From Rhodococcus sp. P-2 (GTDB lineage: Bacteria > Actinomycetota > Actinomycetes > Mycobacteriales > Mycobacteriaceae): 64,000 nt of DNA. The translations under genes and the position numbers were made by a program. This document shows positions 25,958 to 36,134 of this stretch, in pieces. Location: positions 620,001 to 684,000 of the forward strand of contig NZ_CP066779.1 in the NCBI RefSeq assembly GCF_016598535.1. Direction: 5' to 3'. The first letter of the stretch is position 1. Each line of letters begins with the position of its first letter. The notes below the pieces were generated by a model. It was not told the DNA's origin. It made no database searches and saw only the letters and a program-made list of their open reading frames with translations.

Positions 25958-25979
25958 TAACTTACGGCACCGTAGGTTA
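25958..25979. promoter_or_regulatory. TACGG-type palindromic operator upstream of desaturase copy 1
   Basis: Inverted repeat of 22 bp with core TACGGCACCGTA (25963-25974), flanked by TAACT and GGTTA arms. It matches the two sites at 28442-28480 apart from one core base. Centred about 104 bp before the desaturase ATG at 25864. Likely bound by a TetR-type regulator (inference). Confidence 0.75.
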
Positions 25980-26002
25980 GGTTTTTCCCGATGTAACCTA
26001 TA

Positions 26003-27265
26003 TCACTTCCGGCGCTTCGGCATGCGGGAACGGGCCTGTGACTTGAGTGCGGTCAACAAACCGAGACGCTTACCGGTGACCGGATCGGTACGAAGGTCCT
26101 CGACCATCGCCATGGCTGCGTCCCGGAATCCCGAGTCGCGGAACCGTAGTTCCGAAGAGGTTTCCGGAGCATTGTCGGAGGTTGCGGTCAGCCACTTGTC
26201 CGGCAAAGCCAACTTGTGGATCGTGCGCAGAGCCAGAAGATACTGCTTGAAGAGCGAACCGGTGGTGTACGGGAGATCGAACTTCTCGCACAATGCACGC
26301 ATCTTCACAGCGATTTCGGGATAGCGGTTACTCGGCAGATCAGGGAACACGTGATGCTCGATCTGGTAACTCAGATTGCCGCTCATGAGTCCCATGAGCT
26401 TGCCCGAATTGAAGTTCGCACTACCGAGCATCTGGCGCAGGTACCACTCGTGACGAGTCTCCTGCTCGAATTCGGCAACCGTGAACTTCTCGGCACCGTC
26501 CGGGAAGTGGCCACAGAAGATGACGACGTACGCCCACAGGTTGCGCACGAGATTCGCGGTGGCATTGGCCGTCATGGTCGACTTCCACGCCGGCCCCGTC
26601 AGGGCCGGGAACAAGATGAAGTCCTTGCCCACCTGACGAAAGATCTTGCGCGCGAAGTCTTTGTTCGCCTGCGAGTTCAGTTGTCCCTTTTCCGCGCCCT
26701 CCAACTCGGCTGCCGCCGTGAGGTCGTGCAGCGCGATGCCCCACTCGAACGTGGCCGCCAAGATCACGTTGGCGATCGGCTGGAACAGGTTGATCGGCTT
26801 CCACGGCTCGTCACGCGTCATACGCAGGATCCCGAAACCGAGATCCTCGTCCATACCGACGACGTTGGTGTACGTGTGGTGCTGGTAGTTGTGGGCGCGC
26901 TTCCAGTGCTCGGAAGGACCGGTCTGATCCCACTCCCACGAGACGGAGTGAATCTCGGGATCGTTCATCCAGTCCCATTGCCCGTGCATGACGTTATGCC
27001 CGAGTTCCATGTTCTCGATGATTTTCGACAGGCTCAGCAGGGTCGTACCGACCAGCCATGCCGGTCGGTACCGACTGCCGAACAGCGCGATACGCCCGCC
27101 GAGCTCCAACGCCCGCTGGACGCGAATGACGCGACGAATGTAGCGGGCGTCCCGGATTCCACGAGAGTCTTCGATGTCGAGTCGAATCTGATCGAGTTCA
27201 CGTCCGAGAGCTTCGACATCGGCCTCGGTGAGGTGCGAAAACTCTTTGATATCGGTGATGGCCAC
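26003..27265 (-). CDS. Membrane fatty acyl-CoA desaturase (DesA3-like), copy 2
   Basis: Paralog of the 24623-25864 gene, 420 residues. Histidine clusters are GHNVMHGQWDWMN, HNYQHHTYTN and QIEHHVFPDLPSNRY, so all iron ligands look intact. It differs mainly in a longer insert around residues 195-215 (ELEGAEKGQLNSQANKDF) and in its C-terminal tail, which may alter chain-length or partner choice (inference). It starts 24 bp after the reductase stop on the same strand, making a reductase-desaturase operon, whereas copy 1 has its own operator. The two copies could serve different acyl chains or growth states. Confidence 0.9.
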   Translation of the reverse strand: MAITDIKEFSHLTEADVEALGRELDQIRLDIEDSRGIRDARYIRRVIRVQRALELGGRIALFGSRYRPAWLVGTTLLSLSKIIENMELGHNVMHGQWDWMNDPEIHSVSWEWDQTGPSEHWKRAHNYQHHTYTNVVGMDEDLGFGILRMTRDEPWKPINLFQPIANVILAATFEWGIALHDLTAAAELEGAEKGQLNSQANKDFARKIFRQVGKDFILFPALTGPAWKSTMTANATANLVRNLWAYVVIFCGHFPDGAEKFTVAEFEQETRHEWYLRQMLGSANFNSGKLMGLMSGNLSYQIEHHVFPDLPSNRYPEIAVKMRALCEKFDLPYTTGSLFKQYLLALRTIHKLALPDKWLTATSDNAPETSSELRFRDSGFRDAAMAMVEDLRTDPVTGKRLGLLTALKSQARSRMPKRRK

Positions 27266-27289
27266 CGTGGTCCTCCGTGTGCCTAGAAG

Positions 27290-28408
27290 CTATGCGTCCA
27301 GCGTACAGTCGCCGGCGGCAGCGGAGATGCACGTCTGAATGCGCTCACCCTCCGCGTGCTGTTTACCCGAACGTAGATCGATCGCGTGGCCGGCAACGAG
27401 AGGTACGACACACGTCTGGCAGATGCCCATACGGCAACCGAAGGGCATCAAGGCACCGGACTGCTCGCCGGCCTCCAGAAGGGTCGTCGCGCCGTCGACG
27501 GTGATCGTCTTACCCGATTTCTCGAACGTGACCGTGCCGCCGTCCGCCGAAGCGTCGATGCGCGACACCGCGAACCGCTCCATGTGGAGTCGATCCTCGA
27601 TGCCTTCCGCCTTCCAGACGTCTTCGAGCTCGTCGAGCAACGGAAGTGGTCCACACGCCCAGGTGTGGCGCTCACGCCAGTCGGGGCAGACCGTGTCGAG
27701 TGAACTGAGTTTGAACTTTCCGTCACGGCGCGTGAGTTGAACGTGGCTCACGAAGTCCTCGTGCTCTGCGTGCAGTGCCGTGAGTTCGTCGGCGAACATC
27801 ACGTCGGATTCCGTCGGAGCCGAGTGGATGTGCATGACGTCGGGCAATTGACCGCGCCGGTTCATCGTCCGCAGCATGCCCATGACCGGAGTGATGCCAC
27901 TGCCCGCGGTGATGAACAGGATCTTCTCCGGCGGCGGATCAGGCAACGCGAAGTTGCCCGACGGCGTGGCCAGTCGAACGATGGTTCCCGACGGCACCGC
28001 GCCGCTGACGAGGTGGCTCGAGAGGAAGCCCTCGGGCATGGCCTTGACCGCGATGGAGATGCGCTTGTTCTCCCAGTTGGGAGGAGAAGTAAGTGAGTAC
28101 GACCGCCAGTGCCACCGGCCGTCGATATGCAGGCCGATGCCGATGTACTGCCCCGGCTGGTAGTTGAAGTCGAATCCCCAACCCGGCTTGATGACGATGG
28201 TCGCCGAATCCGTGGTCTCGGGCCGGACTTCGACGATCTGACCCCGCAGCTCGCGGGCGGACCACAACGGATTTGCGAGGTGCAGATAGTCGTCGGGAAG
28301 CAATGGTGTGGTCAGCCGAGCCGCCGCACCGCGAAGCAGATTGAGCTTCGACCGCGCTGCCGGAACTACCGACGCCGCCGGTGCCTCGATCCAGTCCTTC
28401 AGACCCAT
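27290..28408 (-). CDS. NAD(P)H oxidoreductase with 2Fe-2S ferredoxin domain (Rv3230c-like)
   Basis: Electron donor to the acyl-CoA desaturase, 372 residues. An FAD-binding ferredoxin-reductase domain (about 40-140, with [10 protein letters not shown] as the flavin motif) is followed by an NAD(P)-binding domain starting [17 protein letters not shown], then a C-terminal plant-type 2Fe-2S domain with C-x4-C-x2-C in [16 protein letters not shown] and a last Cys near QTCIS. M. tuberculosis Rv3230c was shown to drive DesA3 with NADPH (recalled). ATG 28408 is preferred over GTG 28426 because GGAGG lies 4 nt before it. Two palindromic operators sit 34-72 bp upstream of the ATG. Confidence 0.92.
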   Translation of the reverse strand: MGLKDWIEAPAASVVPAARSKLNLLRGAAARLTTPLLPDDYLHLANPLWSARELRGQIVEVRPETTDSATIVIKPGWGFDFNYQPGQYIGIGLHIDGRWHWRSYSLTSPPNWENKRISIAVKAMPEGFLSSHLVSGAVPSGTIVRLATPSGNFALPDPPPEKILFITAGSGITPVMGMLRTMNRRGQLPDVMHIHSAPTESDVMFADELTALHAEHEDFVSHVQLTRRDGKFKLSSLDTVCPDWRERHTWACGPLPLLDELEDVWKAEGIEDRLHMERFAVSRIDASADGGTVTFEKSGKTITVDGATTLLEAGEQSGALMPFGCRMGICQTCVVPLVAGHAIDLRSGKQHAEGERIQTCISAAAGDCTLDA

Positions 28409-28441
28409 CAGACCTCCACCTCTCACCTTCCGAACCCACTG

Positions 28442-28457
28442 CCTACGGTACCGTAGG
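28442..28457. promoter_or_regulatory. TACGG-type operator 1 before the reductase-desaturase operon
   Basis: CCTACGGTACCGTAGG is a perfect 16-bp palindrome, followed by GTTA. Centred about 41 bp upstream of the reductase ATG at 28408. Confidence 0.85.
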
Positions 28458-28462
28458 TTATC

Positions 28463-28484
28463 AGGTTACGGTACCGTAGGTTAC
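28463..28484. promoter_or_regulatory. TACGG-type operator 2 before the reductase-desaturase operon
   Basis: Second copy with perfect core TACGGTACCGTA (28467-28478) and near-symmetric flanks. Its centre is 23 bp from that of site 1, about two helical turns, so two dimers could bind side by side on one face. Confidence 0.85.
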
Positions 28485-28500
28485 TTGACGGTAAGCACAT

Positions 28501-29001
28501 TTACAGCAGGTCGAGCAAGAACGGCAACTCCTGCGCGGCGTACCACGCCAACTCGTGGTCCTCCGCGTCGCCGAGCGTGAACTCGGCATCGGCATCACCG
28601 AGATCCGCCGCGTCGACTATGCCAGCAGCGCGCTCGATGTCCGATTCTGCCTGTTCGAGGTCGACATGCACAGATGCAACCTGAGCCATCGTGACAGGAC
28701 CTGCCAATCGGACTACCGAATCGTCGAGATCGGGCCGCAACTTCACATCGGCATCGTCGACGTCGGCGGCAACGACAGCACGCCGGAAGGTGACGTCGCC
28801 CTCGGTTCCGGCAATCAGCCGCAGCGACGCACGCGCAGCCTCACCCATGGCGACCTCGGCCAACTCGTCGTCGTCCCCCGCCGCGTACGACTCACGCAAC
28901 GTCGGGGTGACCGCAAAAGCCGTCCGGCTCATCGGGTCGAACTCCTGATCTGCGACCAACTTCTGCAAAATCTCGACCGTCGCCGGTACGTACACCCTCA
29001 T
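28501..29001 (-). CDS. Conserved hypothetical protein (Rv3231c-like, possibly DUF6912)
   Basis: Acidic soluble protein of 166 residues conserved in this gene neighbourhood in mycobacteria; function unknown. It starts MRVYVPATVEILQKLV and ends HELAWYAAQELPFLLDLL. No catalytic motif, membrane helix or metal site is seen. The ATG at 29001 is used because GAAGGTGG precedes it and the MRVYVPAT start is typical; nine extra residues upstream are not. It follows the WS/DGAT-like gene by 23 bp on the same strand and precedes the operator region of the reductase gene. Confidence 0.75.
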   Translation of the reverse strand: MRVYVPATVEILQKLVADQEFDPMSRTAFAVTPTLRESYAAGDDDELAEVAMGEAARASLRLIAGTEGDVTFRRAVVAADVDDADVKLRPDLDDSVVRLAGPVTMAQVASVHVDLEQAESDIERAAGIVDAADLGDADAEFTLGDAEDHELAWYAAQELPFLLDLL

Positions 29002-29024
29002 GAGACCACCTTCATGCTCGTTCG

Positions 29025-30434
29025 TCACCGACTCGCATCCGTCAATTCCTCGAGTGACTCGAAGATCAGCGAACGAACGACGTCGACGTCCGACATCGCG
29101 TCACGGTCGGCATTCAAACCGTAGTAGACATTTCCGTCGTACGACGTCAGGGCAATGCTGAGTGTCTGATTCTTGAGCAGTGGCGACACCGGATACATCT
29201 CCAGCATCCGAGCACCGCCGAGGTAGAGCGGGAACTGCGGCCCTGGCGCATTGGTGATCATCAAGTTGAACATTCGCTGCGACAGACTGCTGGCCGCCCG
29301 GGAGCTCATCGCATGCAGCGTCGCCGGCGCAAACCCGGACATTCGCACCATCGTCTGCGCGGTGACTCGCCGACCCTGACGCGCGAATGCCTCCGTCGCA
29401 TGCGCCACGTGCGAGAGCCGAACCACAGCGTTGGGTTCACCGACAGGCAGGTCGATGAGGAACGAGGAAACATGTCCCGGCGCCTGCGGATCGTCGACGT
29501 CGGGACTCTCGGGGCCATCCGTGTAGACCGACATGGGCACCATCGCCCGCACGATGGTCGCCTCGGTCACCGGCTCGCCACGCGAGAGCAACCAGTTCCG
29601 CATCGCTCCAGCGATGACGGTCAGAATCACGTCGTTGATCTCGCACCCGTACCGCGCGCGAATGCGTCGATAGTCCTCCAGTGACGTCTTGGCCACCGCG
29701 AGGCGTCGATTGCGGGAGATGGTGGCGTTGAGCGGGCTCGACGGGGCAACCTGCGTCGCCGTTCGAACCACTTCTGCGAGCTTTCCCAGCGCGCTCACCG
29801 CCTCGGTGACGGACGTGGTCACGTCGTTGAACGCTGCACGCGCCCGCGCGATCCCCTCCCCCGGGCTCGTCACGAGATCCGCCAGCGCGCTGACCAACAA
29901 GCTGGTGTCGCTCGGCGGCCTGGCGGGCATCCACAATTCTTCGGGGCCGGGCGCTCGATTCTTCTCCGGATCGAAGATCACCTGACTGATCTCGGGAGCC
30001 GCCTCGCCGTCCACCAACGACGAATGGGACTTCGTGAAGATGGCAAATCTGTTTCTGCTCAGACCCTCGACCAGGTACATCTCCCACAACGGTCTCGTGC
30101 TGTCGAGAGGTCTCGACGTCAGCCGCGCGATCAGATCCATCAGCTGTTCGTCGGACCCCGGCTTGGGCAGAGCCGATCGACGGACGTGATACGTGATGTC
30201 GAAATCCGAGTCGTCCACCCACACCGGGCGGGCCAGCCCGAACGCCACCTCACGAACTCTCTGGCGGTACCGCGGAACCGATCCGAGCCGATCTTCGACC
30301 AGGCGAAGCAATTCCTCGTGATCGATCCCGTTTCGCAATTGCCGGAAAATCCCCAACGAGCCGACATGCATCGGCGTCGTCCCGGCTTCGAGGAAGTAGA
30401 AGGCCGCGTCCTGAGTGGTCAGTCTGTTCACCAT
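29025..30434 (-). CDS. WS/DGAT-family acyltransferase-like protein lacking catalytic His (Tgs3-like)
   Basis: Member of the wax ester synthase/diacylglycerol acyltransferase family, 469 residues, full length. The N-terminal half follows the family (RPVWVDDSDFDITYHVRRSALP near 70-90, PLWEMYLVEGL near 116-125), as does the C-terminal half with PLNATISRNR and NAPGPQFPLYLGG. The active-site motif, normally HHxxxDG, reads HSSLVDG at 137-143: the second His, the general base, is Ser138. It is therefore probably not a standard triacylglycerol synthase. M. tuberculosis carries this gene split as Rv3234c/Rv3233c (recalled). SD GGAGGGG precedes the ATG; the HAD gene overlaps its start by 7 nt. Confidence 0.88.
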   Translation of the reverse strand: MVNRLTTQDAAFYFLEAGTTPMHVGSLGIFRQLRNGIDHEELLRLVEDRLGSVPRYRQRVREVAFGLARPVWVDDSDFDITYHVRRSALPKPGSDEQLMDLIARLTSRPLDSTRPLWEMYLVEGLSRNRFAIFTKSHSSLVDGEAAPEISQVIFDPEKNRAPGPEELWMPARPPSDTSLLVSALADLVTSPGEGIARARAAFNDVTTSVTEAVSALGKLAEVVRTATQVAPSSPLNATISRNRRLAVAKTSLEDYRRIRARYGCEINDVILTVIAGAMRNWLLSRGEPVTEATIVRAMVPMSVYTDGPESPDVDDPQAPGHVSSFLIDLPVGEPNAVVRLSHVAHATEAFARQGRRVTAQTMVRMSGFAPATLHAMSSRAASSLSQRMFNLMITNAPGPQFPLYLGGARMLEMYPVSPLLKNQTLSIALTSYDGNVYYGLNADRDAMSDVDVVRSLIFESLEELTDASR

Positions 30435-30853
30435 GGCTTCGTGTCCCCTCCTTCGCCGAGATCGAACAGAATCGACAACTCCTCGATGGTCGATTCCGAG
30501 TCGACGTGATGGACCCCGACCATCCCGACGGCCACCGCCGCGCGAACGTTCACCTCGAGATCGTCCACGAAGACGAACTCCCCCGGATCGACGCCCAACC
30601 GACTCGCGGCCAACAGATAGATCTCGGCGTCGGGCTTCGCCATCTCGACGTCACCGGACAAGATCACGTCGTCGACCAAGACCCCGTCACCGAGATCCCG
30701 CAACCACTGAGCATTGGCACCGCCGGGATCGTTGCTGACGATTCCCGTCACGATTCCGCGGGCCCTCACCGCGCGCACGACCGCGCTCAAGCCGTCGAGA
30801 TCCGATCCCGGACCGAACAGCACGCCACCGACATCCAACAGAAGTCCCCGCAC
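30428..30853 (-). CDS. HAD-superfamily hydrolase-like protein
   Basis: Small haloacid-dehalogenase-fold protein of 141 residues without a cap domain. Motif I is LLLDVGGVLFG with nucleophile Asp7; the usual second Asp (general acid for phosphatases) is Gly9, as in dehalogenase and regulatory HADs. Motif II is TGIVSNDPGG, motif III Lys is in EMAKPDAEIYL, motif IV is FVFVDDLEVNVRAA. Substrate unknown. The GTG lies 6 nt from TAGGGT on the minus strand (leaderless pattern). Its stop overlaps the start of the WS/DGAT-like gene by 7 nt, so they are coupled and may act together. Confidence 0.8.
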   Translation of the reverse strand: MRGLLLDVGGVLFGPGSDLDGLSAVVRAVRARGIVTGIVSNDPGGANAQWLRDLGDGVLVDDVILSGDVEMAKPDAEIYLLAASRLGVDPGEFVFVDDLEVNVRAAVAVGMVGVHHVDSESTIEELSILFDLGEGGDTKPW

Positions 30854-30982
30854 GCCATCACCCTAAGTCGCGATGGTGATCACGGCGACATCTCGAGCGT
30901 TTCGTGTCATGCTTCTCACCATCGCTCGGGGGAGCGAAGTCGAGACGGTTGTCTCGGACGCACGATCATCCGGGGGGATGTC

Positions 30983-31501
30983 ATGGAGCAGGACTGCGCA
31001 ATCATTCTCGAGCAGGCGCCGCACTTCGAGCCGCACGCACACACCGTCGCGCTGGTGCGGCCACAGTGTCGGCCAGACCGAATGCAGTGTCGAACAGACC
31101 GGATGCTGCATCGCCCGCGAAGGTCGCCGCACAACGGAACGTCGCCCAGTGCCGGGTTCACTCACACTCCGGAACCGCGCTTGGCAGGTGCCGACATCTT
31201 CTGGAATCGATCGCTTCGCCTGGTTCTCGAAACCGTCGACCGACGACGAAATCCTCGACAGCTCAAGGGCGTGTTGACGCCGTCTGTCCTGGAAGTTGTT
31301 GCACGACTTTACACTTCGGAGTTCTCGGCCCGAAAGCTGGGCGGCGCGGCCGTTCACCGCACCCACGTTCAAGCAGTGTCGGAGAGTACCGCCGAAGTCT
31401 GTGCGACGTACACACGAGGCACGCAGACGTTTGCCGTCGCGGGTCGGATCGACCGCACAGACGGAACAGGCTGGACGGTCACCGCACTACACGTGGTGTG
31501 A
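30983..31501 (+). CDS. Rv3235 family protein (DUF6459-like)
   Basis: Actinobacterial family of unknown function, 172 residues. The N-terminal 65 residues are low-complexity, basic and rich in His/Arg. The conserved C-terminal domain spans about 70-172, with GADIFWNRSLRLVLETVDRRR and LKGVLTPSVLEVVARLY followed by a strand-rich part ending GWTVTALHVV; it looks like an alpha/beta NTF2-like fold (inference). In mycobacteria a gene of this family also lies upstream of and convergent with secA1. GGGGGA lies 5 nt before the ATG. The stop codon is inside a long inverted repeat. Confidence 0.8.
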   Translation: MEQDCAIILEQAPHFEPHAHTVALVRPQCRPDRMQCRTDRMLHRPRRSPHNGTSPSAGFTHTPEPRLAGADIFWNRSLRLVLETVDRRRNPRQLKGVLTPSVLEVVARLYTSEFSARKLGGAAVHRTHVQAVSESTAEVCATYTRGTQTFAVAGRIDRTDGTGWTVTALHVV

Positions 31502-31513
31502 CCGTCCAGCCTG
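31467..31513. terminator. 16-bp perfect inverted repeat spanning a stop codon
   Basis: CAGGCTGGACGGTCAC (31467-31482) and GTGACCGTCCAGCCTG (31498-31513) pair exactly around a 15-nt loop. The TGA stop of the Rv3235-family gene is inside the right arm. It lies between convergent genes (secA ends at 31538), fitting a bidirectional terminator, although no T-run follows. Confidence 0.75.
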
Positions 31514-31537
31514 CCGAGTACTACCTGCGCTGGTTTC

Positions 31538-34381
<2,844 letters not shown>

Positions 34382-34428
34382 AGTCTTCTTCGTCCTCAAT
34401 CTTCGGCGACAGGGGGTCACACACTGAA

Positions 34429-34462
34429 AATCCGGCCGGGGTCCGAAAACTCCGGCCGGATT
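34429..34462 (-). terminator. Terminator downstream of hpf
   Basis: AATCCGGCCGG (34429-34439) and CCGGCCGGATT (34452-34462) form a perfect 11-bp stem with a 12-nt loop. Read on the minus strand it follows the hpf stop and ends in ATTTTC, so it separates hpf from secA. Confidence 0.8.
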
Positions 34463-34512
34463 CCATGGTAGGCGCTACCGGCGGCGAGCGAGCAAACCCA
34501 CCACCGATTGGG

Positions 34513-35193
34513 TCATGTCAGGCGGATCAATCCGTAGTCGAAAGCGTGACGACGGTAGACGACGGACGGCTTGTCCGACTCCTTGTCATGGAAGAGAAAG
34601 AAGTCGTGTCCGACCAGTTCCATCTCGTAGAGAGCGTCGTCGATGGTCATAGGCTCGGCCGGGTGATCCTTCGTGCGGACCACGCGTCCGGGACCGTCGT
34701 ACTCGTCCGGCTCTTGACCGTTCAGCGAAATGTCCGGTGTGACTCCGAGTGAGTCTGCGTCGACGAGGGAGGCGGTTGCCTCCGCGACGGATACCGGTCG
34801 CTTGTCACCGTAATGGACCTTCTTGCGGTCCTTGGTTCGACGGAGGCGACTCTCGAGCTTGTCGATCACCGATTCGAAGGCGGCGTAGAAGCTGTCTGCG
34901 GACGCTTCGGCTCGGGCCACCGGGCCTTTACCTCGAGCGGTGATCTCGACGCGCTGGCAACTCTTCGCCTGTCGTCGGTTGCGTTCATGTTGGAGTTCCA
35001 CGTCGAAGTGGAATATGGAGGGGTCGAAGTGTTCGAGTCGCGCCAGCTTTTCCGAAACGTAGATTCGGAAGTGATCGGGGATCTCGACATTTCGTCCCTT
35101 GACTACGACGTCGGATCTCGGAGCTGCGGCATTCTCGGAACGCTCGATGGTGGCGTCCTCGATGAAAAACGAGGCTTGCGAAGGGGTCGTCAC
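34513..35193 (-). CDS. hpf: Long-form ribosome hibernation promoting factor HPF/RaiA
   Basis: Binds the 30S decoding region and dimerises or protects idle ribosomes in starvation or hypoxia; 226 residues. The N-terminal beta-alpha-beta HPF domain is at about 20-125 (VVVKGRNVEIPDHFRIYVSEKLARLEHF). After a linker of about 60 residues comes the C-terminal dimerisation domain with VGHDFFLFHDKESDKPSVVYRRHAFDYGLIRL. The GTG at 35193 is chosen for GGGAGG 5 nt upstream; the longer reading to 35358 has no family match. In mycobacteria the ortholog is Rv3241c. It has its own terminator before secA. Confidence 0.92.
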   Translation of the reverse strand: MTTPSQASFFIEDATIERSENAAAPRSDVVVKGRNVEIPDHFRIYVSEKLARLEHFDPSIFHFDVELQHERNRRQAKSCQRVEITARGKGPVARAEASADSFYAAFESVIDKLESRLRRTKDRKKVHYGDKRPVSVAEATASLVDADSLGVTPDISLNGQEPDEYDGPGRVVRTKDHPAEPMTIDDALYEMELVGHDFFLFHDKESDKPSVVYRRHAFDYGLIRLT

Positions 35194-35368
35194 TCGTACC
35201 TCCCAATTACGGCCCCGCCCCACGGTGGGCGGCGGCAAATTCTGCAAGTACCGAGAGGGGATCCGCCCGGCACCAGTATCGAAGTACCACCTCCTACCAG
35301 TATTTTCGGGTGTGCCGCCGACGCTAGTACGTAACGCGCGCGAGTGCCACTGTTCCAACGAAATTCAT

Positions 35369-36067
35369 CTAAGCCCCTGCAAGGACAAGCACGAGAGTTG
35401 TCCGAATCCCACTGAGCGAGAGTGCCCGAACCGACTCTGCCGCAGTCGCTCCCGTGGTCAGCACGTCGTCGAGCACGACGATGTCGCAGTCTTGCGCCAT
35501 GGAAGAGATCGCTGTGGTGTCGAGAGACACACGACCGTTCACATTGGTCACCCGGTCGGCCGCGGACAGCCCCACCGAGTCACGTACGCCCCGCGTCATC
35601 CGGAGAATCGGACACACTCGTATCGGACGAGCCACAGCAGAACCGGTTTCGCGCTTTTCGCGCACACTCTCGGCTACCCGGCGCACGGGATCACCCCCGC
35701 GAGAGCGCGCCGCGCGGGCGCGTGTGGGTGCCGGCACCAGGACGATCGGGTCCCGAATCCCGGTGCCGAGCTCGCCCCACCGTTCCAGCGTGGCCAATGC
35801 ACCGGCCACAGCGATCCCCAGAGGCGTCGCGAGGTCCCGACGACCCCGTTCCTTCATCTCGATCACACTGCGCCGTCTGGGGCCGTCGTAGCGGCCGAGT
35901 GCCCACACCGGCACGCCCGGGTCGACGCGCGCACTCAGTTGAACCGGATGGTCACGCATCAGTTCCGCGCACTCACGACACCACAGAGTCCCCGTGCGGC
36001 CACACCCACCACACTCGCGTGGCAACAACAGATCGAGCAGGCCGGCACCGAATATCTTGTCCCCCAT
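35369..36067 (-). CDS. ComF/GntX-family phosphoribosyltransferase-like protein
   Basis: Cytoplasmic protein of 232 residues. An N-terminal four-cysteine zinc ribbon is seen as C19-x2-C22...C30-x2-C33 in ECGGCGRTGTLWCREC. The C-terminal type I phosphoribosyltransferase domain has the PRPP-binding loop DIVVLDDVLTTGATAAE near 190-206. ComF homologs aid DNA uptake in competent bacteria; in actinobacteria the role is unproven. The ATG lies 6 nt from CATGCT (leaderless-like). Downstream of lpqB on the same strand (gap 67 bp), as in mycobacteria (Rv3242c). Confidence 0.85.
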   Translation of the reverse strand: MGDKIFGAGLLDLLLPRECGGCGRTGTLWCRECAELMRDHPVQLSARVDPGVPVWALGRYDGPRRRSVIEMKERGRRDLATPLGIAVAGALATLERWGELGTGIRDPIVLVPAPTRARAARSRGGDPVRRVAESVREKRETGSAVARPIRVCPILRMTRGVRDSVGLSAADRVTNVNGRVSLDTTAISSMAQDCDIVVLDDVLTTGATAAESVRALSLSGIRTTLVLVLAGA

Positions 36068-36134
36068 GGCCGAAGCATGACCTGGGGCACCGACATGAAA
36101 CCGAGCGCCGACGCGTCAGCCGGGTGGCGACGCG

